NCBI RefSeq assembly: GCF_016616885.1 | Contig: NZ_CP067102.1 | Location: 2,942,501 to 3,006,500, forward strand | Length of the DNA stretch: 64,000 nucleotides | Direction: 5' to 3' | Source: Bradyrhizobium diazoefficiens | Lineage (GTDB): Bacteria > Pseudomonadota > Alphaproteobacteria > Rhizobiales > Xanthobacteraceae | Part shown: positions 8,373 through 17,393 of the stretch, piece after piece | Position numbering within the stretch: the first letter of the stretch is position 1 | Layout of the letters: every line of letters begins with the position of its first letter | Position numbers and translations under genes: made by a program | The notes under the pieces: model-generated | What the model was told of the DNA's origin: nothing | What the model saw: the letters and a program-made list of their open reading frames with translations, nothing else | Databases searched by the model: none

Positions 8373-8936
8373 ATGAATGATTTGCCAAAACGGCCGGCCG
8401 TTCCCGATCCAGCCAATGAGCTCGCGAGCGACAGCTCGCAGATTGATCCACGTGATTTTCGCAACGCGCTCGGCACGTATGGAACAGGCGTAACGATCAT
8501 CACGGCTACGGCCGCTGATGAAAAACCGTATGGCATCACCTGCAACTCGTTTGCGTCGGTCTCCCTGAATCCTCCCCTGGTTCTCTGGAGCCTTGGAGTG
8601 TATTCATCGAGTCTGATCGTGTTTCAGAACGCCAGCCATTTCACCGTCCATGTGCTGGGCACTTCGCAGCAGGCGCTTGCAGACAAATTCGCAAAATCGT
8701 CCGACGACAAATTCGCCGGCGTGGACTGGACCCCGGGCCTCGGCAACACGCCGGTGCTTGCCGAGAGCGTGGCCAATTTTCAGTGCCGATCCGTCAATCG
8801 CTATTATGGCGGCGATCACGTGATCTTTCTCGGCGCGGTCGAGGCCTATGCCTACAACACAACAGAGCCGTTGCTGTTTGCGCGGGGGACGTATGGCCGG
8901 TTTCTGGCTGACGACGAGCGCAAGAAGTCGCCCTAG
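8373..8936 (+). CDS. flavin reductase, small component of the oxygenase pair
   Basis: A 188-residue protein of the flavin reductase-like (HpaC/HsaB) family. Seen: FRNALGTYGTGVTIITA, the flavin-binding YGITCNSFASVSLNPPLVLWSL block, and the C-terminal DHVIFLGAVEAY strand. It reduces FMN or FAD with NAD(P)H and hands it to the oxygenase encoded 8 bases upstream. A GTG at 8361 in the same frame is an alternative start. The pairing is the main reason for calling the neighbour a monooxygenase. Confidence 0.85.
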   Translation: MNDLPKRPAVPDPANELASDSSQIDPRDFRNALGTYGTGVTIITATAADEKPYGITCNSFASVSLNPPLVLWSLGVYSSSLIVFQNASHFTVHVLGTSQQALADKFAKSSDDKFAGVDWTPGLGNTPVLAESVANFQCRSVNRYYGGDHVIFLGAVEAYAYNTTEPLLFARGTYGRFLADDERKKSP

Positions 8937-8960
8937 GGCGATCCAGGAACGCCGGTCGGT

Positions 8961-9869
8961 TCAACGGTCTGTGGCCGAGAGCTTGTAGATTTCCAGAGCG
9001 TCCGCGTCTGCACCGCGTGCAGCCTTGGCCAGCCTGAAGATCTGTCCGGCGAGAGTCGCCATCGGCACCGGCGTTGACGTCGCCTGGGCGACGTCGGCGA
9101 TCGTGTCGAGGTCCTTGAGCATCGTCGCAATGTGGCCGAGCGGCGGTGAGTGGATGCCCTGGACCATCCGCGGCACGAAGAGCTGAAGCGGAATCGAATC
9201 CGCAAAGCCGCCGGCGAGTGCCTCGGGCAGCCGGCTTGCATCAATTCCAGCATTCGAGGCAAGGCGCGTTGCCTCCGCAAGCACGGCCATCGCACATCCG
9301 ACGATCACCTGATTGCAGAGTTTTGTGGTCTGCCCCGCACCGGTCGGACCCATGTGGGTGAACCTGCGCGCCATGGCGAGCACGTAAGGCCGCGCCCTCT
9401 CAATATCATCGGCTGCACCACCAGCCATGATGGCGAGCGTGCCTTCTTCGGCTCCCTTGGTACCACCGGACACCGGCGCATCGATCCAGCCTGTGCCGTT
9501 CGCGGATTTCAATCGCGCTGCCAGCTCGCGCGTGGCATCGGGGTGGATCGACGAGAAATCGACCACGAGCTTACCTGCGCCGGGAGCTGCCGCAAGACCT
9601 TCCGGGCCGAAGATCACCTCGTCGACGGCTGCGACATCGGTCACGCACATGAAGACGATGTCGCAGTTCGCCAACAGGTCACGAGGCGTGCCTGCGCGCT
9701 TGGCGCCGGCCTCGACGAGCGGAGTTACCTTGCCTTCTGTACGGTTCCAGATGCTGATGTCATGGCCGGCCTTGAGCAGGCGCCGGGTCATCGGCGTCCC
9801 CATCAGTCCGAGGCCGAGATAGCCGAGCTTCTCGACGCCCTGCGGGTTTGCCTTGCTCGCATCAGCCAT
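8961..9869 (-). CDS. 3-hydroxyisobutyrate dehydrogenase-family oxidoreductase
   Basis: A 302-residue beta-hydroxyacid dehydrogenase. Seen: N-terminal NAD(P) site LGYLGLGLMGTPM, substrate loop DAPVSGGTKGAEEGTLAIMAGG (about residues 130-150), and the catalytic-Lys block GAGQTTKLCNQVIVG. It oxidises a small 3-hydroxyacid or reduces a semialdehyde. It is on the opposite strand to the neighbouring genes and diverges from the ABC binding-protein gene, so it may share a control region with it. The start at 9869 follows AAGGAGGCAACC; longer upstream starts overrun the divergent promoter. Confidence 0.85.
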   Translation of the reverse strand: MADASKANPQGVEKLGYLGLGLMGTPMTRRLLKAGHDISIWNRTEGKVTPLVEAGAKRAGTPRDLLANCDIVFMCVTDVAAVDEVIFGPEGLAAAPGAGKLVVDFSSIHPDATRELAARLKSANGTGWIDAPVSGGTKGAEEGTLAIMAGGAADDIERARPYVLAMARRFTHMGPTGAGQTTKLCNQVIVGCAMAVLAEATRLASNAGIDASRLPEALAGGFADSIPLQLFVPRMVQGIHSPPLGHIATMLKDLDTIADVAQATSTPVPMATLAGQIFRLAKAARGADADALEIYKLSATDR

Positions 9870-9968
9870 AGGTTGCCTCCTTGTGTCGCGGCGCAACGCC
9901 GCGCGACCGCTGCGCACCATACATAACGCATGGTGCAGCGAAACGGGCCGGCATGCATAGCTTGCTTG

Positions 9969-9991
9969 ATTGTTTGAACCATGAAACATTT
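9969..9991. promoter_or_regulatory. weak candidate operator in the 9869/10046 divergent promoter
   Basis: This 23-base stretch matches 17 of 23 positions of the MarR-type site at 30233-30255, with core TTTGAACCATGAAA at 9973-9986. It lies between the divergent dehydrogenase and ABC binding-protein genes. It is weaker than the six copies farther right and may be chance. Confidence 0.3.
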
Positions 9992-10045
9992 GGGCCGGTC
10001 GGGTTGGGTGGCGTCGGTCGGCGCCGGAGCAACGGAGTGGGCACG

Positions 10046-11029
10046 ATGCGGGCAGTTTCGAGGTGGATGCTGGCAGCAGGGGCTGTGGCGGCCATAATCG
10101 CGGGCGCAAGCCCTTCACGGGCGCAGCAGACGATCCGCGTGGGCTGGACCATCCCGGCCGAGGAATCCAAATACTGGATGATGCGCAGGCCGGCCGAATT
10201 TCCCGATATCGGCAAGACCTATAACATCGAGTGGACCCAGTTTCAGGGCACCGCGCCGATGACGCAGGCCTTGGCGGCCGGCGCACTGGATTGCGCGACG
10301 CAGGCGCCGCTCTCGCTTGCCAACGGCGTGGTCGGCGGCAATCTCAAGGCCTACATCGTGGCGCAGCACGTCTTCGAGAAGCCCGGTGGCTTCTCGGTTT
10401 ATTGGGCGGTCATGGATGACTCGCCGATCAAGACGATGGCAGATCTCAAGGGCAAGACGGTCGGCATTTCCGTCATCGGCGGCGGCACGCAAGGCCCGTT
10501 CAACCTGCTTCTGAAGCAGAACGGCATCGATCCGGCCAAGGACATCAAGCTGGTTGAGGTTGGTTTTGCCGTCTCCGAGGATGCGCTGCGTCAGGGCCGG
10601 GTCGATGCGGTCAACATGAACCAGCCCTTTGCGGCGCGAGCCGAGGCCAAGGGCGGCACAAGAAAACTGTTCTCGCTGTCGCAGGCCATGCCGAACATTG
10701 TGCACATCCTGGAAGCCTGCCGTGCCGATTTCGTCGACAAGAACCCGGAGTTGGTCAAAGCCTATGTCCGCGACATCACGTCGGGCATGAAGAAGGCGCT
10801 GGCGAATCGCGAAGAGACGTTGAAGGTTGTCAATGAGGTCTTGAAAGCGCCCATCCCGGTGCTCGAGACTTATCTGCTTAAGGACAATGATTTCGGTCGC
10901 GATCCCGGTGCGGCGCCGAATTTCCCGGCGATCCAGAAGATGCTCGACATCTACGCGGACACGGGAATGCTGCCGAAGCTGGATGTTGCGCAGTTCAAGC
11001 ACCCGACGATCGTCGCGCCACTGCAATAG
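10046..11029 (+). CDS. ABC transporter substrate-binding protein, NitT/TauT type
   Basis: A 327-residue periplasmic protein with a Sec signal peptide (MRAVSRWMLAAGAVAAIIAG, cleavage after SRA). The mature part has the NMT1/TauA-like fold: ALAAGALDCATQAPLSLANG, MADLKGKTVGISVIGGGTQG, DALRQGRVDAVNMNQPFA. It captures a small organic solute for the ABC importer encoded at 12926-15317. Neighbouring oxygenase, CoA-transferase and NicX-like genes suggest an aromatic or heteroaromatic acid. The start at 10046 gives a normal signal peptide. A strong hairpin follows the gene and may protect its part of the mRNA. Confidence 0.85.
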   Translation: MRAVSRWMLAAGAVAAIIAGASPSRAQQTIRVGWTIPAEESKYWMMRRPAEFPDIGKTYNIEWTQFQGTAPMTQALAAGALDCATQAPLSLANGVVGGNLKAYIVAQHVFEKPGGFSVYWAVMDDSPIKTMADLKGKTVGISVIGGGTQGPFNLLLKQNGIDPAKDIKLVEVGFAVSEDALRQGRVDAVNMNQPFAARAEAKGGTRKLFSLSQAMPNIVHILEACRADFVDKNPELVKAYVRDITSGMKKALANREETLKVVNEVLKAPIPVLETYLLKDNDFGRDPGAAPNFPAIQKMLDIYADTGMLPKLDVAQFKHPTIVAPLQ

Positions 11030-11061
11030 GCGATCGGGCTATTCGCTGGACCCATGAGGTC

Positions 11062-11090
11062 GCAATGTCCCGCCGCGTGCGGGACATTGC
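11062..11090 (+). other. strong intercistronic hairpin after the binding-protein gene
   Basis: A perfect 12-bp stem (GCAATGTCCCGC at 11062-11073, GCGGGACATTGC at 11079-11090) with a five-base loop and no T-run. Being inside an apparent operon, it looks more like an mRNA-stability or partial-termination element than a full terminator. Confidence 0.6.
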
Positions 11091-11107
11091 GTGAAGATGA
11101 TGCAAGC

Positions 11108-12802
11108 ATGAAGAAGTTGCGATCACGGATAACGACTGACGGCCTCGACCGGGCTCCGCACCGCGCCTTCATGCGCGCCATGGGGCTGGACGACGCGGCC
11201 ATTGCCAAGCCGATGGTGGGCGTTGTCAGCATGAAGGGCGAGCAGACGCCCTGCAATATGACTCACGATTTCCAGGTGGCCGCGGCCAAGACCGGAATCG
11301 AGGAAGCCGGCGGGACGTCGCGTGAATTCTCAACCATATCGGTGTCTGACGGCATCAGCATGAATCACGAGGGGATGAAGTTTTCGCTGTTCTCGCGAGA
11401 ACTGATCGCCGATTCCATCGAGGCCGTCGTCCATGGCCTCGCTTACGACGCGCTGATCGGATACGGCGGATGCGACAAGACGCTTCCGGGCGTGATGATG
11501 GGCATGGTTCGTTGCAACGTGCCGTCGATCTTCATCTATGGCGGTAGTTCGCTGCCAGGCCGCGTGGATGGACGCACGCTAACCGTCCTCGACTCCTACG
11601 AGGCTGTTGGCAGCTTCATGACTGGAGAGATCGACGCTGCGACGCTCGAACGGATCGAGCGCGCCTGCCTGCCGACCATCGGCGCCTGCGCCGGTCAGTT
11701 CACTGCGAACACCATGGGGATGGTGTCGGAGGCGATGGGCCTGACCATTCCCAACGTGTCGATGGTGCCCGGCGTCTATGCCGAGCGCGCGCAGATATCA
11801 CGCCGCGCTGGGCGGATGATCATGGAGATGCTCGAACGCGGCGGGCCGCTGCCGCGCGACATCGTGACGCGGAAATCTCTGGAAAATGGTGCCGCGATCG
11901 TTGCCGCCACGGGCGGATCGACCAATGCCGCGCTGCATCTGCCTGCGATCGCGAACGAAGCCGGCATTGCGTTCACGATCGATGATGTCGGCGAGGTCTT
12001 TGCCAGGACCCCGCTGATCGGAAACCTGCGACCGGGGGGCAAATACACGGCGAAGGATGTTTACGACATCGGCGGTGCGGCCGTTGTGATCCGCGAGTTG
12101 ATTCAAGGCGGGCATATCGATGGTAGCTGCGTGACCATCACGGGCCGTACGCTCGCGGAAGAATATGGCGCGGCCAACGCGCCCGATGGCGAAGTTGTTT
12201 ACACGGCGCGCGCGCCGATCATGCCCGATGGTGGTGTGGCGGTTCTGAAGGGCAATCTCTGTCCCGATGGCGCCGTCATCAAAGTCGCGGGCCTGAAGAG
12301 CCAGTTCTTCGAGGGCGTGGCGCGCGTCTTCGAGGATGAGGAGGCTTGCGTCGCGGCTGTTCGTGACCGCAGCTACGAGGCTGGCGAGGTTTTGGTGATC
12401 CGCAATGAGGGGCCGGTCGGTGGTCCCGGCATGCGCGAGATGCTCGGCGTCACTGCGCTGATCTACGGCCAGGGCATGGGCGAGAAGGTGGCTCTGATCA
12501 CCGATGGACGGTTCTCCGGTGCCACGCGCGGCATGTGTATTGGCTATGTGTCGCCCGAAGCGTTCGTCGGTGGCCCGCTGGCGCTTGTTCGCGATGGCGA
12601 CAATATCCGGATTGACGCCGCAGGCCGCCGGATGGACCTGCTGGTCGACGAGCAGGAACTCGCTGCACGCCGAGGCGATTGGAAGCAACGCCCGCCGCGT
12701 CATCGCGCAGGTGCGCTGGCAAAATATGCGCGTCTGGTCGGCCAGGCACCGGGTGGAGCGGTCACGCATAAGGGACCGGCGGAGTGGCCGTGGTTTGACT
12801 GA
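11108..12802 (+). CDS. IlvD/Edd-family dehydratase
   Basis: A 564-residue Fe-S dehydratase. Seen: [47 protein letters not shown], and the C-terminal [11 protein letters not shown] and [12 protein letters not shown] blocks that define this family. It removes water from a dihydroxy acid or sugar acid. The biosynthetic IlvD is one possibility, but the location between a catabolic importer's binding protein and its ATPase argues for a catabolic paralogue acting on a dihydroxy or hydroxy acid intermediate. The start at 11108 begins with the usual MKKLRSR leader. Confidence 0.85.
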   Translation: MKKLRSRITTDGLDRAPHRAFMRAMGLDDAAIAKPMVGVVSMKGEQTPCNMTHDFQVAAAKTGIEEAGGTSREFSTISVSDGISMNHEGMKFSLFSRELIADSIEAVVHGLAYDALIGYGGCDKTLPGVMMGMVRCNVPSIFIYGGSSLPGRVDGRTLTVLDSYEAVGSFMTGEIDAATLERIERACLPTIGACAGQFTANTMGMVSEAMGLTIPNVSMVPGVYAERAQISRRAGRMIMEMLERGGPLPRDIVTRKSLENGAAIVAATGGSTNAALHLPAIANEAGIAFTIDDVGEVFARTPLIGNLRPGGKYTAKDVYDIGGAAVVIRELIQGGHIDGSCVTITGRTLAEEYGAANAPDGEVVYTARAPIMPDGGVAVLKGNLCPDGAVIKVAGLKSQFFEGVARVFEDEEACVAAVRDRSYEAGEVLVIRNEGPVGGPGMREMLGVTALIYGQGMGEKVALITDGRFSGATRGMCIGYVSPEAFVGGPLALVRDGDNIRIDAAGRRMDLLVDEQELAARRGDWKQRPPRHRAGALAKYARLVGQAPGGAVTHKGPAEWPWFD

Positions 12803-12925
12803 GAAGTCGCGCGCGCGAAAATGGCGACCTGTTTGGCAGGTTTCTTGCTAAGCTCGTGCCGCTGATGGAGGACTTTCCGCAGATCGGTTGCGTGACGTTC
12901 GCGCGTGAGTGAATCGAGAGACGGG

Positions 12926-13771
12926 ATGAAGGTAGTGCCTTCGAGATCGAGCGAATGGGTGAGACCGGTGACATCGCGAAAGCCGGCTTCTGCAATCATC
13001 GAGATCGACCGCGTCTCGCAGGTCTTCCAGACCTCGGCGCGCAAGGATCATTTGGCGCTATCGGATATTTCCTTGACGATCGAGGAGGGGGCGTTCGTCT
13101 CCATCCTGGGGCCGTCCGGCTGTGGCAAGTCGACGCTGCTTTACATCGTGGGTGGTTTCGTCAGCCCGACCAGCGGCGCGGCGACGATGAAGGGACAGGC
13201 GATCACGGGCCCGGGGCCGGATCGCGGGCCGGTGTTCCAGGAGTTCGCGCTGTTTCCATGGAAGACCGTGCTGGGCAATGTGATGTATGGCCCGCGCCAG
13301 CAGGGCGTGCGAGCCGCAGAGGCAGAAGCGCAGAGCCACGCGTTGATCGAAATGGTCGGGCTCAAGGGTTACGAGAACTTCTATCCCAAGGAGCTCTCGG
13401 GTGGCATGAAGCAGCGCGTCGCGTTGGCCCGGACGCTCGCCTACCATCCCGAAGTCCTGTTGATGGACGAGCCGTTCGGCGCGCTCGATGCGCACACCCG
13501 GACGCGCCTCCAGAACGATCTCCTGAGTATCTGGGAGCGTGACCGCAAGACGGTGCTGTTCGTCACCCACTCGGTCGATGAAGCCGTGTTCCTGTCGGAC
13601 AAGGTCGTGATGATGTCGAAGTCCCCCGGGCGTATCCGGGAGATCATCGATATCAATCTGCCGCGGCCGCGGCGCCGCAACGAGCTGTTGCTCGATTCGC
13701 GCTACCAGAAATACGTCGTCGACATCGAGCGTATGTTCGATGAGGTCGACGAGAGCGGACCACCGTCATGA
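12926..13771 (+). CDS. ABC transporter ATPase, NitT/TauT type
   Basis: A 281-residue ATPase. Seen: Walker A GPSGCGKST, Q-loop FQEFALFPWKTV, signature LSGGMKQR, Walker B LLMDEPFGALD and the H-loop FVTHSVDEAVFLSD. It drives the importer made with the two permeases downstream. The start may be ATG 12926 or GTG 12905; both are in frame. It overlaps the first permease gene by ATGA, so the genes are translated together. Confidence 0.9.
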   Translation: MKVVPSRSSEWVRPVTSRKPASAIIEIDRVSQVFQTSARKDHLALSDISLTIEEGAFVSILGPSGCGKSTLLYIVGGFVSPTSGAATMKGQAITGPGPDRGPVFQEFALFPWKTVLGNVMYGPRQQGVRAAEAEAQSHALIEMVGLKGYENFYPKELSGGMKQRVALARTLAYHPEVLLMDEPFGALDAHTRTRLQNDLLSIWERDRKTVLFVTHSVDEAVFLSDKVVMMSKSPGRIREIIDINLPRPRRRNELLLDSRYQKYVVDIERMFDEVDESGPPS

Positions 13772-14553
13772 TCTGGCCGGCGGCCTTGCTGAAACGTGGT
13801 GCGCCGGTGCTTGCCTGCATCGGATTGCTGGCGGTGTGGCAGGTCGCGTCGCTCGCACTGAAGAACGATAGTTTTCCGACGGCGCTCGAGTCGATTCGCG
13901 CAATCCCGGATATCCTCAGTGACAAGGAGTCCCTGATCAATATCCTGGCCTCGCTCCGCCGCATGGCGATCGGGTTCGGCATCGCGGTGCTGGTTTCGAT
14001 TCCGCTGGGACTGTTGATGGGCCGAAGCCGGGCAGTCGCAGCCTTCTTCAATCCGCTGCTGATGGTGATCTATCCGGTGCCGAAGGCCGCGCTGATGCCG
14101 ATCATCATGCTGTGGCTCGGCGTCGGTGACATCACCAAGACGCTGGTGATCTTCCTCGGCGTCAGCCTTCCGGTGATCTATCACAGTTTCGAAGGCGCCA
14201 AGGCCGTCGAGGAGAAGATGCTGTGGTCGGGCGCGGCGATGGGGCTTTCGTCCTTGCAGCGCCTGGTCCGGATCGTGTTGCCGGCCGCGCTTCCCGAGAT
14301 CCTGACCGGGTGCCGCACCGGCCTGGTACTGGCGTTGATCACGATGATCACCAGCGAGATGATCGCACGCCAATCGGGCGCAGGAAACATCCTCTTCAAC
14401 GCGCTCGACATGGGTCAATACGACACGGTCTACGCGATGATCATCATCGTCGGGGCGATGGGCATCTGTCTCGATGCGATCTTCGAGCGCGTCCGCGCAA
14501 GGCTCGTGCGCTGGTCCGAGCCTCAGTTCGACATGCCGCTGAGTTTCTCATGA
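13768..14553 (+). CDS. ABC transporter permease, NitT/TauT type (first)
   Basis: A 261-residue membrane protein of the BPD_transp_1 family with about six hydrophobic segments. The cytoplasmic coupling loop is visible as EEKMLWSGAAMGLSSLQRLVRIVLPAALPEILTGCRTGL, which contacts the ATPase. It overlaps the ATPase gene at its start and the second permease at its end. The pair of unequal permeases suggests a heterodimeric channel. Confidence 0.9.
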   Translation: MIWPAALLKRGAPVLACIGLLAVWQVASLALKNDSFPTALESIRAIPDILSDKESLINILASLRRMAIGFGIAVLVSIPLGLLMGRSRAVAAFFNPLLMVIYPVPKAALMPIIMLWLGVGDITKTLVIFLGVSLPVIYHSFEGAKAVEEKMLWSGAAMGLSSLQRLVRIVLPAALPEILTGCRTGLVLALITMITSEMIARQSGAGNILFNALDMGQYDTVYAMIIIVGAMGICLDAIFERVRARLVRWSEPQFDMPLSFS

Positions 14554-15317
14554 TGCCCCGTCCTCTCTCAGTAAACGTCGTCTTTGGGCTCGCGCCAATC
14601 GTGCTGGTGATCGCGCTATGGCAGGGCCTGGTGTCATTCGGCTTCGCGCCCGCGGTTTTGCTGCCGCCGCCGGGCATCGTCTTCAGCCGGCTGCTCCAGC
14701 AGCTCGTGACATGGACGTTTCAGCAGGAGATCGCGGCGACCCTGATCCGGTTGTTCGCCGGCTTCGCGATCGCAGTCGTGCTTGGCGTCAGCATCGGCAT
14801 TGCGGCCGCTGCCAGCCCGGCGATCAACGCCATTGTTCGGCCAATCGTGCGGGTGCTGGCACCATTGCCGAAAGTCGCGCTCTATCCGGCGCTATTGCTG
14901 CTGCTTGGTTTCGGCCACGGGTCGAAAATCACGCTGGTGACCGCGGATGCGCTCTTTCCCATTCTGTTGTCCACCTACTATGGGGCTTCTATGGTTGAGC
15001 AGAAGCTGATCTGGTCGGCTATGGCAGCGGGAACGCCGCGCTATGAACTCCTGTTCAAGGTCGTCTTGCCGGCGGCGATGCCGTCGATCCTGACCGGGTG
15101 CCGGATCGGTCTTGTCATTTCCTGTATCGTGGTGTTTTTGGCTGAGATGATCACATCGACGGACGGCTTGGGGCATGTGCTGGTCACGGCGGCCCGCACC
15201 TTCCAGGCGGTCGATATGTTCGTACCCTTGATCACGATCTCGCTGCTAGGGTTGATCCTGAATGCCTTGTTGGGCGCGCTGAGGTCGTACCTCTTGCGGG
15301 GCTTCCCCGAAGCGTGA
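14550..15317 (+). CDS. ABC transporter permease, NitT/TauT type (second)
   Basis: A 255-residue inner-membrane permease, related to its neighbour but distinct. Coupling loop: VEQKLIWSAMAAGTPRYELLFKVVLPAAMPSILTGCRIGL. About six hydrophobic helices. The start at 14550 overlaps the upstream stop; longer in-frame upstream sequence lies antisense-free inside the first permease and is not real. With 10046-11029 and 12926-14553 it completes an importer. Confidence 0.9.
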   Translation: MMPRPLSVNVVFGLAPIVLVIALWQGLVSFGFAPAVLLPPPGIVFSRLLQQLVTWTFQQEIAATLIRLFAGFAIAVVLGVSIGIAAAASPAINAIVRPIVRVLAPLPKVALYPALLLLLGFGHGSKITLVTADALFPILLSTYYGASMVEQKLIWSAMAAGTPRYELLFKVVLPAAMPSILTGCRIGLVISCIVVFLAEMITSTDGLGHVLVTAARTFQAVDMFVPLITISLLGLILNALLGALRSYLLRGFPEA

Positions 15318-15354
15318 ACTGACGAACAAGAAAACAGAAGACCGGGAGTAAACC

Positions 15355-16401
15355 ATGCTGGCTGATCGTATCGAGGCAAAGTGGATCGACGCGTTTTGCG
15401 AGATCTTTGAGCGATGCGCGGTCAAGGCCGGCGACACCGCGGCGATCCTCTCGGAAACCCAGTCGCGCGCCCTTAATGTGCATCTGGCGGAACTCGCTCT
15501 GCTGCGAATGGGAGCAAAACCGTTTCACGTCGTCATGCCGACGCCGCGTAACCGCAACATCGTTCCGGTCCGCTCAACCGGCGCCAGCGAAGCGATCCAA
15601 AAGCTTGGGCCTGTCATCACTGCGCTTCAGCAAGCTGGCTTCGTGGTCGATTGCACCATCGAAGGCCTGATGCACGCGGCGGAGACGCCCGAGATACTGA
15701 AGGCCGGCGCGCGGATTCTGGTGATCTCCAACGAGCATCCTGAGGCGCTGGAGCGGATGGTGCCGGACCCGGCGCTGGAGAATCGCGTTCGCGCCGCGGC
15801 AAAGATGCTGCGTGGGACCAAGCGGATGCGGGTCACTTCGAAGGCCGGCACGGCGCTCGATGTGGACATGGTCGGCGCTTCGACGGTCGGCGTGTGGGGT
15901 TGGACCGACAAACCCGGCACGCTGGCGCATTGGCCGGGCGGCATCGTCGTCAGCTTTCCAAAGAGCGGGACGATCAATGGCACGCTGGTGATGGCCCCTG
16001 GCGACATCAATCTCACATTCAAGCGTTACCTGACATCGCCGGTGAAGATGACGTTGAAAGACGATTACGTGGTCGAGCTGGAAGGCGAGGGCACGGATGC
16101 TGCCATGATGCGCGCCTATCTCGCGGCCTGGGGCGATCGGGAGGCTTATGCCGTGTCGCATGTCGGCTTCGGCATGAACCCCGCTGCGCGCTACGAGGCG
16201 CTGTCAATGTATGACCAGCGCGACACCAACGGCACCGAGATCCGCGCCGTCTCTGGCAATTTTCTGTTCTCGACCGGTGCCAATGAGTTTGCCGGCCGTT
16301 ATACCGCAGGCCATTTCGACCTGCCAATGATGGGAACGACGATCGAGCTCGATGACGTCGCGGTGGTGCGGGAAGGCGTGCTTCAGGACGTCTTCGGCTA
16401 G
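15355..16401 (+). CDS. NicX-like ring-cleaving dioxygenase (2,5-dihydroxypyridine dioxygenase family)
   Basis: A 348-residue protein resembling NicX (2,5-dihydroxypyridine 5,6-dioxygenase), a mononuclear iron enzyme related to M29 aminopeptidases. Seen: MRVTSKAGTALDVD, LAHWPGGIVVSFP, GTLVMAPGDINL, VSHVGFGMNPAAR and SGNFLFSTGANEFAGRYTAGHFDLPM; the His, Glu and Asp in these blocks are the expected metal ligands. NicX opens a dihydroxylated pyridine ring to N-formylmaleamate. Here the substrate is unproven. It follows the ABC permease with 37 bases between, so it is likely co-expressed with uptake. Its stop overlaps the convergent gene's stop on a shared CTAG. Confidence 0.75.
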   Translation: MLADRIEAKWIDAFCEIFERCAVKAGDTAAILSETQSRALNVHLAELALLRMGAKPFHVVMPTPRNRNIVPVRSTGASEAIQKLGPVITALQQAGFVVDCTIEGLMHAAETPEILKAGARILVISNEHPEALERMVPDPALENRVRAAAKMLRGTKRMRVTSKAGTALDVDMVGASTVGVWGWTDKPGTLAHWPGGIVVSFPKSGTINGTLVMAPGDINLTFKRYLTSPVKMTLKDDYVVELEGEGTDAAMMRAYLAAWGDREAYAVSHVGFGMNPAARYEALSMYDQRDTNGTEIRAVSGNFLFSTGANEFAGRYTAGHFDLPMMGTTIELDDVAVVREGVLQDVFG

Positions 16402-17390
16402 CTGCGGTCGAGCACGGGCGGGCGAGCGAGGTCGAAGTGTCGGAGCAGGTCGACCATGGCCTGGAGGCGCTTTGCGCGATAGGCGTCAACGTCCATGTCT
16501 GAATAATCGAGGAAGCCGGCCCCCGTGCGCAGGCCGATCCGGCCTTCGTGCATGTTGCGTGAAATGACATCTGGTGCGCGATAGCGGTCGCTGCCGAGTG
16601 CGCCCTCCAGATACCGGCTGGCGTAATACAGAATGTCGCCGCCGCCCCAGTCGATGAATTCGAGCAGTCCGAGCACGGCATAGCGGAAGCCGAAGCCGTA
16701 GCGGATCGCCTTGTCGATCTCGTCCGCACTGGCGACGCCTTCCTCGACCATGCGCGCCGCTTCATTCATCGCCAGCGCCTGGATGCGCGGAACGATAAAG
16801 CCGGGCGTTGCCGCGCAGACGACGGGCACCTTGCCGATGCCTTCGAGCAGGGCCTTGACCTCATCGATGATGGCGGGATCGGTGGCCTTGCCGGGCGAAA
16901 CCTCGACCAGCGGGATCAGATAGGCCGGGTTGAGCCAGTGCACGTTGAGGAAACGGCGGGGATTCGCGATCGCGCCCGAGAGATCGTCAACGAGGATGGT
17001 TGACGTCGTCGATGCAATGATCGTGTCAGGGCCGACCTGCTTTGAAGCCGTCCCCAGCACCTCCCGCTTGAGCTCGACGACCTCCGGAACGCCCTCGAAC
17101 ACCAATCCGGCTCCAGACAACGCGGCGCCGCTTTGGCTCGCCGGCACCACCGATACCCGCGCGATCAGCGGATCAACGTCGGTCTCGTTCAGCAGCCCCA
17201 GCTTGGACAGGCTGGCAAAGGTCTTCCTGATCTCGCCGAGTGCATCCGCCTCCAGCCTGGCGAAGTCCTCCGCTGAACGGGCCTTGATGTCGATCATCGT
17301 GACCGTGTGCCCCGCATAGGCGAACGCGACAGCGATGCCGCGGCCCATGCGACCGGCCCCAAGACAGGCAATGTTGGCGCGACGGATCAT
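16398..17390 (-). CDS. 3-hydroxyacyl-CoA dehydrogenase-family oxidoreductase
   Basis: A 330-residue enzyme. Seen: N-terminal NAD site IACLGAGRMGRGIAVAFAYAGH, catalytic region ASTTSTILVDDLSGAIANPRRFLNVHWLNPAYLIPLVEV (the His near 150), and a C-terminal dimerisation domain with GFGFRYAVLGLLEFIDWGGGD. The HWxNPxxxxPLVEV signature fits short 3-hydroxyacyl-CoA dehydrogenases and the related carnitine 3-dehydrogenase group. It is the last gene of the leftward operon that starts at 22123. It probably performs a beta-oxidation-type alcohol oxidation in the 2-aminobenzoyl-CoA pathway. Confidence 0.8.
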   Translation of the reverse strand: MIRRANIACLGAGRMGRGIAVAFAYAGHTVTMIDIKARSAEDFARLEADALGEIRKTFASLSKLGLLNETDVDPLIARVSVVPASQSGAALSGAGLVFEGVPEVVELKREVLGTASKQVGPDTIIASTTSTILVDDLSGAIANPRRFLNVHWLNPAYLIPLVEVSPGKATDPAIIDEVKALLEGIGKVPVVCAATPGFIVPRIQALAMNEAARMVEEGVASADEIDKAIRYGFGFRYAVLGLLEFIDWGGGDILYYASRYLEGALGSDRYRAPDVISRNMHEGRIGLRTGAGFLDYSDMDVDAYRAKRLQAMVDLLRHFDLARPPVLDRS

Positions 17391-17393
17391 CGG

